Origin: Aspidiotus rigidus
Taxonomy: Eukaryota > Arthropoda > Insecta > Hemiptera > Diaspididae
Direction of reading: 5' to 3'
Length of the DNA stretch: 64,000 nucleotides
Assembly: GCA_035079385.1 (NCBI GenBank)
Contig: JAVHKY010000055.1
Location: forward strand, 2,001,061-2,065,060
The stretch's first letter is position 1. Each line of letters starts with the position of its first letter. The translations under genes were made by a program, and so were the position numbers. The notes beneath the pieces were generated by a model. That model saw only the letters and a program-made list of their open reading frames with translations. It made no database searches and was not told where the DNA came from. Positions 18,051 to 29,500 of this stretch are shown piece after piece.

Positions 18051-18343
18051 ATATTTATTTAACACTTAATATTATTGTAATTATTATTAGGTCCCCTCTA
18101 CCCCACTTATCTAGGGATATGTAGAGGAGTCCCCCCCCCCGGTATTGTACCTCCCATCCTACTTTTTCTCCTCTCAGCCGCTCCGAGATCATTATTAGAT
18201 CAGACGGGGCAACTGAGTGGATGATTAACAGCCGAAGTACGAAAGGGAAACCCGTCCAGTGCATAAGTCAACTTGACAAGTCTCTGCGGGCAACCTTTGA
18301 GTATGGAAGCACTAACTATAAATTACACTTAAGATGATAAAAC

Positions 18344-18436
18344 CCCTTGCAGTGAGCGATCTCGCTGCAAGGGCTAGTTTATAATATTGTCTTTTCCGCG
18401 TAATATACTCGCCCCACCGAGAAAGTTCGGACTGGG
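18344..18436 (+). promoter_or_regulatory. 3'UTR twin-hairpin element, element 3
   Basis: Hairpin 1: CCCTTGCAGTGAG (18344-18356), loop CGAT, CTCGCTGCAAGGG (18361-18373). Hairpin 2: CCCCA/TGGGG (18412-18416/18432-18436), inner CCGA/TCGG (18417-18420/18427-18430), loop GAAAGT (18421-18426). The inner stem differs from elements 1 and 2 on both strands and still pairs. Confidence 0.78.
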
Positions 18437-18468
18437 GAACCCAAAAAAAAAAAAAAAAAAAAAAAAAA

Positions 18469-18482
18469 GGTTAGGTTAGGTT
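18469..18482 (+). repeat. TTAGG telomeric spacer between elements 3 and 4
   Basis: GGTTAGGTTAGGTT, 14 nt, one T longer than the two preceding spacers. This fits cleavage between T and A of the G-rich strand. Confidence 0.9.
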
Positions 18483-18684
18483 CCCCCTCCGGGGGGCGCA
18501 CTGGCGGGGGCACAATCGTGCCTTGGAACTGGTGCGTCTTCAAGTCTTACCACTGCCTTGCCGTGGCGAGGGGGCTTACGACTGGGAGAGGAAGCTACTG
18601 CTTTGGACAGCACGCGGTGGAAGCTGAAAAGCGGAAAGGCAAATAGTCGCTGTCACTCTCCAACACAGTCAACTAAAAGTGGTG
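18483..18684 (+). ncRNA. HDV-like self-cleaving ribozyme, unit class (element 4, unit 1)
   Basis: Same helices and CTAA joint as at 1536. Here the predicted cleavage site is the telomere-element junction itself (GGTT before CCCCCTC). Confidence 0.72.
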
Positions 18685-19771
18685 TAGGCGAACTCCCCCC
18701 TCGAAGGATGTGAACCAGGGTCCTCCCTGCAGAAATGTGGGAAGAAAGGAGTAACTGACACATCCTTAAGTCTAGCTGCTACCATACTTGTATGGTGAGG
18801 GGAATCACCCCTTTGGGAGTGATAAAGCAGCATGGCTCGCGCAGCCTTCACCCTGCGTACGTCACCCGCACCCTTTAGCGCACCTGAACACCTTTACACC
18901 TTCGCTCACAATCTCTTCGCTTTTCGTACTGCTGACTACTAAAGCAGGCCAGGCCGGGCTTAGAGGCGGGGTATGCTCAGGGAATTTGGTCTTCCTCTTC
19001 CAAGGACGAACAAAAACCCCGAGTAGGAGCAGATAGTAAGTCTGACAGATCCTCCAGGATGGTTGCGGGTAGCTCTTTCAGGAGAAATGCAACACGAACA
19101 GTTTTTCACTACAAACAACTGCGTGTAACGAAAAATCAGACTGTCGCATCAACCCTGCACTTGCACGTCCTCCCATCTTGTTGCCAGCGGGACTTCACAA
19201 GACGCTCCTTCCTCTCTTTCACACGCTTACCATCTTCGCTTTTCATGGTTGCCGACTTAAGGCAAATAGGAGAACTCAGACTATTCGGCCTCCCATACAT
19301 CAAGGGAGTACGAAAAATCTGAGTACGAACAAATGTCAAGTCTGTCAGATCTTCCAGAATGGCTGCTGGTGTCTCTTGCAGGAGCAGTTGAGGCATGAAA
19401 ATTCTTTCCCTCTCTCAAACAAGAAAGTGAAACAATCAGAACTGCACCAATTGACTCTTGCACTTGAACGTCCTCCCATGCTGTTATCAGCGGGACTACG
19501 ACAAATGTTCACTCCCTATAAACTATCCACTCTTGTACTTCATGGCTGCCCACTTAAGGCGAGCATAGCGGCTATAACGTGGAGTCTGCTTAGGTATCTG
19601 GACTGCGGAGTAAAATATATCTCCAAAACCACTACCAATATCTTTGACTCATCTTCTCTGTTTTCTATGGGCTTGCTCTCTTGCATGACCTACAAAACCA
19701 CAACATGAGGTCTCGCACCACATGATCGGGGCCTGCTGTTCCCCCCCAGGCGGCAGACGTTACCCCATAAT

Positions 19772-19973
19772 CCCCCTCCGGGGGGCGCACTGGCGGGGGC
19801 ACAATTGTGCCTTGGAACTGGTGCGTCTTCAAGTCTTACCACTGCCTTGCCGTGGCGAGGGGGCTTACGACTGGGAGAGGAAGCTACTGCTTTGGACAGC
19901 ACGCGGTGGAAGCTGAAAAGCGGAAAGGCAAATAGTCGCTGTCACTCTCCAACACAGTCAACTAAAAGTGGTG
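19772..19973 (+). ncRNA. HDV-like self-cleaving ribozyme, unit class (element 4, unit 2)
   Basis: Same fold; its only noticed change falls in a hairpin loop, which leaves pairing intact. Confidence 0.72.
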
Positions 19974-21010
19974 TAGGCGAACTCCCCCCTCGAAGGATGT
20001 GAACCAGGGTCCTCCCTGCAGAAATGTGGGAAGAAAGGAGTAACTGACACATCCTTAAGTCTAGCTGCTACCATACTTGTATGGTGAGGGGAATCACCCC
20101 TTTGGGAGTGATAAAGCAGCATGGCTCGCGCAGCCTTCACCCTGCGTACGTCACCCGCACCCTTTAGCGCACCTGAACACCTTTACACCTTCGCTCACAA
20201 TCTCTTCGCTTTTCGTACTGCTGACTACTAAAGCAGGCCAGGCCGGGCTTAGAGGCGGGGTATGCTCAGGGAATTTGGTCTTCCTCTTCCAAGGACGAAC
20301 AAAAACCCCGAGTAGGAGCAGATAGTAAGTCTGACAGATCCTCCAGGATGGTTGCGGGTAGCTCTTTCAGGAGAAATGCAACACGAACAGTTTTTCACTA
20401 CAAACAACTGCGTGTAACGAAAAATCAGACTGTCGCATCAACCCTGCACTTGCACGTCCTCCCATCTTGTTGCCAGCGGGACTTCACAAGACGCTCCTTC
20501 CTCTCTTTCACACGCTTACCATCTTCGCTTTTCATGGTTGCCGACTTAAGGCAAATAGGAGAACTCAGACTATTCGGCCTCCCATACATCAAGGGAGTAC
20601 GAAAAATCTGAGTACGAACAAATGTCAAGTCTGTCAGATCTTCCAGAATGGCTGCTGGTGTCTCTTGCAGGAGCAGTTGAGGCATGAAAATTCTTTCCCT
20701 CTCTCAAACAAGAAAGTGAAACAATCAGAACTGCACCAATTGACTCTTGCACTTGAACGTCCTCCCATGCTGTTATCAGCGGGACTACGACAAATGTTCA
20801 CTCCCTATAAACTATCCACTCTTGTACTTCATGGCTGCCCACTTAAGGCGAGCATAGCGGCTATAACGTGGAGTCTGCTTAGGTATCTGGACTGCGGAGT
20901 AAAATATATCTCCAAAACCACTACCAATATCTTTGACTCATCTTCTCTGTTTTCTATGGGCTTGCTCTCTTGCATGACCTACAAAACCACAACATGAGGT
21001 CTCGCACCAC

Positions 21011-23308
21011 ATGATCGGGGCCTGCTGTTCCCCCCCAGGCGGCAGACGTTACCCCATAATTGGTACGGGTAGTACGCTGAAAAATGCACTGCGTACCCTG
21101 AACCGACGCATAAAAAGGTGTACAAATGAAGAAAGATTACATATCTACCTCTACACAAAGAAGATGATACAAAAAGCTTATCGAAAGTTGATGCTTGAAA
21201 GTAAGTACTCTGCCTTTAGAGAACTTTGCACACAAAGCAAACCCTGGGGTACCCCATATAAGATGCTGAAATACGTTCCCAAAACTCCCCTTCCTCTGCT
21301 AACTAGCAACACAGGAAGGAAATGTAAAACAAAGGAGGAAAGTATACAACTACTCCTAACTGAAAAATTTCCAAAATCCAACGAAACCCTCGAGAGAAAT
21401 AAATACACAGGTTCAGAGGGACCTAGCCCCAATATATCCGATGCTGAAATCAGAGAAATAGTTAGACACCTTCAAAACCACAAAGCTCCTGGTCCTGACC
21501 TACTAAACACACTTGCCATCAAAGCCCTCATAAGACATCACTCTGATGTTCTACCGGTACTCTTCACAGAATGTCTAGCCCAAGGCTACTTCCCTAAGTC
21601 CTGGAGAAAAGGAAGAATCCTGTTCTTACATAAAACAGGTAAAGATCCAACAAAGACTGACAGCTACAGACCCCTAGCTTTGCTCTCCATTCTTGGAAAA
21701 ATATTTGAACGCATCATAAACTGGCGAATTGTAGAACACTATAACACACACCAACCACTACACTCTAGACAATTCGGCTTCAGAAAGGACACTGGAACTG
21801 AAGAAGCGATACATAAAGTGGCACAAATATATAAGTGTCAATCAACTAACAACCGTCTAACTGCGGCCATCTCGCTAGATATAAAAGGTGCATTCGACCA
21901 CCTAGAGTGGAACGGAATACTTAGAGAACTTGCAGCAGCCAACACTCCACAATACATCATCCGCACCATATCATCATATCTGGACAATAGAACAGCCCAT
22001 TCTGAAGGCCAATCAGTCCGACTCGAAAGAGGATGTCCCCAAGGATCAGTGCTCGCCCCAACGCTCTGGAACATCCTCTACGATGTCTTGATAAAGAATA
22101 TCTACAACGATACTACCAAGAACATTTGTGTATACGCCGACGATACAATACTTATTATAGCAGCAAACACTGCAAATGAGCTAGAAATCAAAATTAAGCA
22201 ATGCATTCAGACAATAGCAGAAGAACTACAAAAAATCGGACTCCTCTTAAATGTAGGTAAGACCGAAATACTGCTACGAAACCATCTACCATTATACGCA
22301 CGAAACGGCAATGAAATGCTCACTATAAACGTAGATAACTACATACTGACCACAAAGAAAACCATAAAATACCTAGGTATAATGCTGGACCACAAGCTAA
22401 AGTATAAAGAACACCTGAAATATATTGAAGAAAAATCCCTAAAACGCATACCCATCCTACAGAATGTGGCAAGAAACTTATACGGTTACAGCTATAAGGC
22501 TCGCAAAACTATGTTCCAGGGTCTCATCTACAGTGTAATAAAATACTGTTCAACAGTCTGGTATGATAGACTACAACTGAAAACTTATAAGAACATAATC
22601 AGCAAAATCCAAAGACGCTGTGATATCATCATAAGCAGGGCGTATCATGACATCAACAAAGAAACAGCAAACATCTTAGCCAATGATCCCCCACTACACC
22701 TAAAAATCTATGAAAGGTCCATCAAATGGCTACTAAAGAAAAATCTCCCAATACCCCACTGGGGACATCTACCGCAAGTGGAAATCGGCCCCAATGGAGA
22801 GTACACCCGAGACGACAACACACCCATATCTGGAAGCGAACTCTCCAAAGTCCTTCATAATGCCACAATAGAACAGTGGAATAACGAATGGCAAAACATC
22901 ACACCTAAGAAATGGGCCCATCATCTCTACCCCACTGTATATGATCGAAGGAGAATAAAAGAGCCACCAAACTTCTGGACATCTATGGCAATCAGTGACC
23001 ACGGATGTTTTAAACACTACCTAAAGAGGATAAATAAAATCCCAAATGACCAATGCCCTTGCGGATTTGATGTTGAAAATGCAAAACATGTGTTCACTAA
23101 CTGCATCCGCTTTGTCAGCAATAGACCACTCGACTGGAACAAGCTGGAAAGCTATCATCTACCATATCTAAATCAGGTCATGCTGAAACTCTGGAAAATA
23201 GAAAACCCTCTGTTCACCATAAAGAACACACCAACGGAAGACGATCAATTTGCGCCGAAACCAAGATACCAAACCTCTCCATCATCAACACCTACATTAA
23301 TTAATTAA
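21011..23308 (+). CDS. Chimeric ORF: 1289-unit tail fused in frame to ORF2 lacking the endonuclease
   Basis: A 765-residue open frame. The first 22 residues (MIGACCSPPGGRRYPIIGTG plus two) come from the end of a 1289-bp unit and the linker; the rest is element 2 ORF2 from about residue 283. The whole endonuclease is absent, while SLDIKGAFDH, GCPQGSVLAPTLWN, YADD and the C-terminal CCHC knuckle are intact. If translated it would be a reverse transcriptase without endonuclease. The in-frame join may be chance (1 in 3). No evidence of expression is visible, and it may simply be a defective copy. Confidence 0.6.
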   Translation: MIGACCSPPGGRRYPIIGTGSTLKNALRTLNRRIKRCTNEERLHIYLYTKKMIQKAYRKLMLESKYSAFRELCTQSKPWGTPYKMLKYVPKTPLPLLTSNTGRKCKTKEESIQLLLTEKFPKSNETLERNKYTGSEGPSPNISDAEIREIVRHLQNHKAPGPDLLNTLAIKALIRHHSDVLPVLFTECLAQGYFPKSWRKGRILFLHKTGKDPTKTDSYRPLALLSILGKIFERIINWRIVEHYNTHQPLHSRQFGFRKDTGTEEAIHKVAQIYKCQSTNNRLTAAISLDIKGAFDHLEWNGILRELAAANTPQYIIRTISSYLDNRTAHSEGQSVRLERGCPQGSVLAPTLWNILYDVLIKNIYNDTTKNICVYADDTILIIAANTANELEIKIKQCIQTIAEELQKIGLLLNVGKTEILLRNHLPLYARNGNEMLTINVDNYILTTKKTIKYLGIMLDHKLKYKEHLKYIEEKSLKRIPILQNVARNLYGYSYKARKTMFQGLIYSVIKYCSTVWYDRLQLKTYKNIISKIQRRCDIIISRAYHDINKETANILANDPPLHLKIYERSIKWLLKKNLPIPHWGHLPQVEIGPNGEYTRDDNTPISGSELSKVLHNATIEQWNNEWQNITPKKWAHHLYPTVYDRRRIKEPPNFWTSMAISDHGCFKHYLKRINKIPNDQCPCGFDVENAKHVFTNCIRFVSNRPLDWNKLESYHLPYLNQVMLKLWKIENPLFTIKNTPTEDDQFAPKPRYQTSPSSTPTLIN

Positions 23309-23482
23309 TAAGTAACGTAAGCTAAGTACGGAATCTCCTCTACAGAGCAGAAATCCTCCTGGATAAGACTCTGGGGGCCTCCGTGGCTGGCAAGAAGTTC
23401 ATTATTTGTCAACTGCTGTCCGCAATACTGGGAGACCACTGTCTTGGCCAATTCCCCAATACTGCGTGACATCTGTAAAACC

Positions 23483-23577
23483 CCCCTGCCAGGAGCGATC
23501 TTCTGGCAGGGGCTATCATATAATAATTGCATATTACGCGGAATACACTTGCGCCAGGGAGAAAGTTCCCATTGGCG
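23483..23577 (+). promoter_or_regulatory. 3'UTR twin-hairpin element, element 4
   Basis: Same sequence as in element 2, offset 12050: CGAT-loop hairpin 23483-23512 and GAAAGT-loop hairpin 23552-23577. Its presence means this truncated copy keeps the probable RT recognition signal. Confidence 0.75.
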
Positions 23578-23582
23578 AACCC

Positions 23583-23614
<32 letters not shown>

Positions 23615-23616
<2 letters not shown>

Positions 23617-23648
23617 TTAGGTTAGGTTAGGTTAGGTTAGGTTAGGTT
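23615..23648 (+). repeat. TTAGG telomeric tract between elements 4 and 5
   Basis: Thirty-four nt of perfect GGTTA register from GGTTAGG to GGTT, before the truncated start of element 5. Confidence 0.93.
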
Positions 23649-26579
23649 CAAAATAGATATACCCAAATTGGCAGTGATAAAGCGGTGATACTGGTAAAAA
23701 AAGGGATCAATTATTCAGTCAATCACGTATCTTCACTCATTGTCTCCATCACTATCAATACCACTACATTCATTAGCCTCTACTCGTCTCCAAACGAGAA
23801 TAATAAGGACATCCGTCCAGCTCTGGACAGCCTAACGCAATTACTCCCATCTGATGACATCCCTGTAGTTATAGGCGGCGACTTCAACGCTGGTACAGCC
23901 ACATTCAAGAGCACTCTCAATAAAACACAGGCTCACAATAAACGCACACAATATTTCGATGATTTCATAGTATCTAACACACTCACCATTCACAACTATG
24001 AAAAACCAACGTGGCATGCACGCGGTCTGTCATCAATCACCGACTATACACTATCACGCAATGCACCAATCCATAGCTGGAAAATTGAATCCGAATATAC
24101 AGCATCAGATCACAGCTTTGTCACTTTCAATATTGGGTCTATTCCTAAATTATTGCCTCACAGAGACTGCCTACAGGTTACGGATAAGGACGCATTTAAA
24201 AGAAATATACAGGAACCTCCTCAATTAAAGTCATATAATAATAATGAAACAATTAACCAAAATGCGATAACTATTAATGGATACCTAGAGAAAGCACTAA
24301 ATAATAGTACACAAACAGTTAACAAGTCTCAAGAACTACCTTACTGGAATAGGGAACTGGCAGCACTTCGCAATAAAATTGTCAGGATCAACAAAAAGAT
24401 TAATAGATGTAGGAATAGGAATACACCATTTAAGATAGAGTTGCAGGAACTTAACAAATTATATAAGAAAAAGAAAAACGAAGCAAAGAAAGTTTCGTGG
24501 AGGAACTTTGTGTCGCTCACCTCCCCCTATGGCAAACCTTATAAGGTAATGGTTAAATATACAGCTCCTCTACATATAAGCCTCCCACTCAAATCAATCC
24601 ACAACGTCACTGCTTCCTCCTACAAACATGCCTATCAACTTATCCTTGAAGATAAATTCCCACGAATCAACAACCCTGGTAGCGTCTTCACCCCAGGGCC
24701 ACTCCTCACTCCGCAAACAATCGAAACCTACACCCACCATCCTGAAATTGTACCATATCCAGAAGCCACCACTCCTGATACTGCCAAGGTCACACAGGTG
24801 GAGGTGAAAGACATATTGCGTTCTCGAAATAATAAATCCTCACCAGGGCTAGATGAACTTAGGTATACTCACATCAAAATGTTCAACAAGATACATCCAC
24901 ATATCTTAGTTGAACTCATTAATGCCTGCTTGCAAAATCAGCATTATCCCAATATCTATAAGGTAGCCAAGCTGTCGGTTCTTCTTAAACCGACTAAGGA
25001 TCCACACATTACAAGTGCGTACCGTCCCCTCTCCCTACTGCCTGCTATCGGCAAAGTTATTGAGAAAGTCATTTCCAATCTCATTACTGACTTTCTTGAT
25101 AATGATGCTCCCATTACACTCAGCCCATATCAATATGGTTTCCGCAGAAACACCTCTCCTGAGGCTGCGCTCTCTAGAGTAATCAGCAAGATTCAGGAAC
25201 TCTCCCTCAATCCCGGATACACTATAGCTATATCATTTGATATTGAAGCAGCCTTCGATTCAATGTTATATCAAGCCATTCTAATAGGATGCCAAAACTT
25301 CCAAATGCCCAAATATCTTGTCAACATAATTCACTCTTACTTACACTCCCGTACTGCTATCTTCAAAGATGTCGTTTATCATCCAGAGAAAGGTTGCCCA
25401 CAAGGCTCAGTCCTAGGACCGCTCCTGTGGAACATAGGATACAACCCCATCCTTGAGGTTATCTCAAAACTGGAGCATACCACCTGCTTTGCCGACGATA
25501 CAATGTGCATTATGAATGCACCAAGTATCGCTAAACTACAGGAAAAATTTAGGTTATTTTGCCAGATATTTAACGCCCTCCTTGCTCCAGTTGCTGTTAA
25601 ACAAAATATCAATAAAATAGAAATTCTCTTCATACCTGGCACACATCACCATGAAGGAGAATATCCCACATTCATATTCAACGACGTCAGTATTAGGTCA
25701 ATGTCAGTTATTAAGTATCTTGGTGTACTCATTGACAATAGATTCACATACACCCCGCACTGCAAGTACCTGTACACCAAGTGTCTCAAAATCATCAACG
25801 CCCTAAAGCCACTTTTTGCTAATAAGTACGGGTATAGCAATAAGTGTCGTAGAATCATGCTCAATGGCATTATTGGGGCAATTTGGAAATATGGCTCTAC
25901 AGCGTTTTCACACACGCTAACCAACACCGCTAATAGGGAACTCATTCGCAAGCTACACAGGCAAATGTTACTCCTCACATGTAGGTCTTATAGAACTGTC
26001 TCATACCTGGCACTAACAGTCATCAATAACTGGCCGCCAATGGAGTATGAAGTACACTCACGCACCATCTCTTATCTGCATGTTCGGGAGCTGCCTTATT
26101 ACCAAAACGCACCTCTTCTTCCTATCCCACTCGATCTTGTTCCCACTAAGTCATCGCTTAGGAAATTCCTACTGGAGCGTATACTAATCTTGTGGCAAGA
26201 AGAGTGGGACAATCATGATAGCACTGGTCAATGGACCAAACAACTAATCCCTAAAGTAAACACTGGGCCATTCAATACTACATTTTGGTTGACGCAAATG
26301 CTTACCGGACATGGCTCCTTTGGAAGCTATTTGTACAAGCACAAGCGAAGGCCAAACGCTAGCTGTAGACACTGCCCACACAATGAGGACACCCCCGAGC
26401 ATGCACTTTACACTTGTCCGTTTCTTGCGGATAAGCGACCACCACAGAGTCAACTTATACCTAGTTCATCAGCATTTAGAGGCTTTGCTACACTTCTTAT
26501 GAAATCTAGATGGGAGCAGGAGAGAATTTACCAAAACTTCTCCTCCTCCCAATCCTCCTCATCATCAACATCTACGTAG
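23649..26579 (+). CDS. ORF2, endonuclease (N-terminally truncated) plus reverse transcriptase of element 5
   Basis: The frame is open from the first base after the TTAGG tract (QNRYTQIGSDKAVILVKKG); the GTG at 23685 is not a credible start. About 50 N-terminal residues with the LNCN and TEP motifs are missing compared with elements 2 and 3. Retained: GGDFNAG and SDHSFV of the endonuclease, then SFDIEAAFDS, GCPQGSVLGPLLWN and CFADDTMC of the RT (FADD near residue 602 counted from 23685), and a C-terminal knuckle CRHCPHNEDTPEHALYTC. The stop TAG is at 26577-26579. Without the N-terminal catalytic residues the endonuclease should be dead, and no start codon is evident. Confidence 0.9.
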   Translation, partial: QNRYTQIGSDKAVILVKKGINYSVNHVSSLIVSITINTTTFISLYSSPNENNKDIRPALDSLTQLLPSDDIPVVIGGDFNAGTATFKSTLNKTQAHNKRTQYFDDFIVSNTLTIHNYEKPTWHARGLSSITDYTLSRNAPIHSWKIESEYTASDHSFVTFNIGSIPKLLPHRDCLQVTDKDAFKRNIQEPPQLKSYNNNETINQNAITINGYLEKALNNSTQTVNKSQELPYWNRELAALRNKIVRINKKINRCRNRNTPFKIELQELNKLYKKKKNEAKKVSWRNFVSLTSPYGKPYKVMVKYTAPLHISLPLKSIHNVTASSYKHAYQLILEDKFPRINNPGSVFTPGPLLTPQTIETYTHHPEIVPYPEATTPDTAKVTQVEVKDILRSRNNKSSPGLDELRYTHIKMFNKIHPHILVELINACLQNQHYPNIYKVAKLSVLLKPTKDPHITSAYRPLSLLPAIGKVIEKVISNLITDFLDNDAPITLSPYQYGFRRNTSPEAALSRVISKIQELSLNPGYTIAISFDIEAAFDSMLYQAILIGCQNFQMPKYLVNIIHSYLHSRTAIFKDVVYHPEKGCPQGSVLGPLLWNIGYNPILEVISKLEHTTCFADDTMCIMNAPSIAKLQEKFRLFCQIFNALLAPVAVKQNINKIEILFIPGTHHHEGEYPTFIFNDVSIRSMSVIKYLGVLIDNRFTYTPHCKYLYTKCLKIINALKPLFANKYGYSNKCRRIMLNGIIGAIWKYGSTAFSHTLTNTANRELIRKLHRQMLLLTCRSYRTVSYLALTVINNWPPMEYEVHSRTISYLHVRELPYYQNAPLLPIPLDLVPTKSSLRKFLLERILILWQEEWDNHDSTGQWTKQLIPKVNTGPFNTTFWLTQMLTGHGSFGSYLYKHKRRPNASCRHCPHNEDTPEHALYTCPFLADKRPPQSQLIPSSSAFRGFATLLMKSRWEQERIYQNFSSSQSSSSSTST

Positions 26580-29500
26580 TAATAAAATATAAAAAAATTA
26601 AATCTAATTATAACTAGCATAATAGAAATTAATTTAGAATTGTAAAGTACAGAGCAAACCTTCTGAGAAGAACGGCGATGGGCTGGTAAATTACACATAA
26701 TGCAAATACCGAGACACCAAGCGCTCGCTCGACAACTCTAGTAATATACTATAGAAAGAGATGCTCCCATAAGATAAACAAATAGCTATAACTACTATTA
26801 TCAATATACATATATGGAAATTATCATTAGAAATTTATTGAAGGCTTACATCAGAGGAGAGTGGCAATGAACTGGTAAATTACATTTATGCAAATACCGA
26901 GACTTTATATGCAATACTCAGAACTCATACTCAATGTATAAGATGTACCTGTATAAAATACCCTTAGATCAAAACATCATATTAGAATTACAAAATATAA
27001 TTTATGGTAACTAATAAAATATATCAATACTTTATCAGCAGATCACTATGCAAAAATACCCAAGAATAAATGTCACCTCAGAAGAAAATAAGCCAAAATA
27101 TTTTAGCAGGACTTTCATTACAGAAACAGCAGGAACAACGACCAGGTATACAGCATACAAGCCACCAAAAGAGGAATAAAATGTACAAAGTGGAATGTAC
27201 ATTCAATCCGCATCAACGAAAAGTAGAAGAAATCTGAATAGAATTATATACCCATAATAATATTTCAATGAGGAAAATTAACAATACTTAGATTCTTATA
27301 TAAAATATGTAACTAAATATAAGAAAAAAGGGCAAGTTTTGGTATAGCCATAGGCCCATTTACCTACAGCCAAGATACCTCCAATGACGAAAACAACAGC
27401 ACACTATGTATAAGCTGCAAATGAGGATGTGTATCATAATAGTAATGCTAGTAATAAATTAACAATAATGTAGATACAATATAACGTTATTAAAACTATA
27501 AAAAAATAAATAAATAAATAAATACTAGCAATAGAAGACAGATGTATAGGATAAGATCTCCACTCCTCAATACCACTAGCCTGTAATCCTCACTCCTCAA
27601 TGAAATGAGGTCAGAGAAAGCGGTACCTTAGGGTGGGCAAAAATTCTCGACTCACAACATTGCATCCAAAACAAAACTCATTATAATTACACTTCCAAAA
27701 TGACCTCCAATCCCCAAAAACCAAAAACCTGTACTCCTCACTCCTCAATGAAACGAGCACAGAGAAAGCGGTACCTCAGGGTGGGCAAAAATTTCTCGAC
27801 TCACAACATTGAAACAGATACAAAACTATGTTCTAATCACATTTCCAATAATATCCCCAGCTATATAATCTGGTAATACTGAATGCAACCCAATCCTACA
27901 GGCACTTATCCTTCGCATAATGTATAGAGCAATAAAGTACAAGAATCTGGAAAGTCAACCTGATGTCGGCTTCAGGTAGGCGGAACAGACATTGTTACTT
28001 ACAAAATCTATAGAGTAAGCACTATTAGAGTCTGATAGTAAATAGGTAGATAAGGAATAAAAGTCTCTCTACTAAGCTAATAGGTAAAATAGGTAGCCTG
28101 GTCTTGTCTGTCAAGAGTCCTAAATGTAAATTATGGCATGAAAATGAAAATCAACCTGATAGTCAGTCTTGTCTATATGCTGCTCACCTCCTGATAGTGT
28201 AACTAACCCACACTAAGAAACACCCCCCTTGCAACTACCCAGCATCATTGTGTCCATGTACAGATGGGAAGTCGCGGCATCAATATGATGGGCAATGAAA
28301 CTTCCCAATGTGTGCAGTAATGATGACATAAGCAGTATCTATAATGGATAGGCAGATATATGATCGCATTACTGTATGAGGTGGGAAGTAACGCGGTGGA
28401 GGCTATTCAGTAGAGGTGAAGCTGGATATGCCGAAAGGCAATAGAGTGCTCCCATGCTCCATGGATAGAATATGCTAAAAGACAACCCAATGGTAAGGAG
28501 TGAACTAATAAGTAGAACAGAGTGTACTGGACAAGACCAGTGGGTGTAAAGACCGGTACCTAACAAAAGGGCCTTGACCCGGGAAAGTAGATACACTCAC
28601 TACTTGTCAAGAAACAGACTGAACTAATGTAATAGTAAACACTCAACGACAGACCTACATTCACCTAAACAATCCCAACCCTGTACTTTTAACAAAGACC
28701 AGAGTGCAGCGGAACGTGATAGGCCAAAAAGCTTGGTCCAAAGTAGGTCAAGGACTCGAACCCAAAAATAAGCATGTCTAACTTCTCGTCACAAAGTAGG
28801 CAAGATAAGTAGGGCCAAATGACATAACCCCCTCTTTCCACCAATATACCCTATTTTAAATTCCCCCACCCCCCTCTCACTGTATAGTAAAATGCAGCCC
28901 TCCAGTAGGAACAACACAAACAAGTTCAATCCAGTTAACAAAAGCCACTTCCCAAACTAATACCCATCCAAAATACAAGCCTGTGCCAATGAAGTACAAG
29001 AATCATACAAGGACTCACAGTCACTTCAGCATTCATATGAAAAAGTTGGTGACAGGGTGACAGACAAATCTTCCTCCCTGGTTAATCGAAGTTAAACTTG
29101 ATTGACATAATTTCCCAACAGCCGATATTTAATGCTGCGCAAGTAGAGTACCAGTCTCAGTACAGGCCATGATCTGGAAAGCAGTGGGCTTGATGGTGCA
29201 GTACTAAATACAATAAAATCCCAGATGCTGTGATGTGATTAATAATCAACATTGCAAAATCTTGAAATATCCGTTACATTGCGTTGTTCTAGCAGTCCAG
29301 CTGTACAAACGTATACTGCGAGTCCCAGGATCATTAAGTTGTGTTGGTAAAACGGTACCACGTGTTGTGCCGGTGGAGTGGTAGTGCAACACAGTGTGGC
29401 AAAAAGACAGCAGAACTGACACGGACATCCCGACACTAAACAGTTGTTCGATATAAGTAGCGGTAATTGACGGTGCTAGGTAGTGTACGGCACTTCCAAT

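Larger units (their letters stand above)
11570..18468 (+). mobile_element. Element 3: complete telomere-specific non-LTR retrotransposon, second subfamily
   Basis: About 6.9 kb: ribozyme-like 5' end at 11570, 5'UTR of 827 nt, ORF1, ORF2, a 3'UTR of about 1.04 kb with tandem repeats, and 26 A at 18443-18468. TTAGG flanks both ends. Codon third positions are clearly richer in G and C than in element 2, which supports a separate lineage. It lacks the 1289-bp units. Both ORFs are open. Confidence 0.94.
18483..21060 (+). repeat. Two head-to-tail 1289-bp ribozyme-headed units of element 4
   Basis: Units 18483-19771 and 19772-21060, nearly identical to those at 1536-5402. Both have the TTTGGGAG variant of unit 1; unit 19772 has AATT instead of AATC in the loop of the GGCAC/GTGCC hairpin (19806). 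Confidence 0.92.
18483..23614 (+). mobile_element. Element 4: internally truncated relative of element 2 with two 1289-bp units
   Basis: Two 1289-bp units (18483-21060), linker TGGTACGGGTAGTA (21061-21074), then directly the ORF2 sequence that corresponds to 9025 onward of element 2, with the same 3'UTR and 29 A at 23586-23614. The canonical ribozyme, 5'UTR, ORF1 and the endonuclease are missing. From the junction to the poly(A) I see one difference from element 2 (C at 9812 versus T at 21862), so both copies are very recent. Confidence 0.93.
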
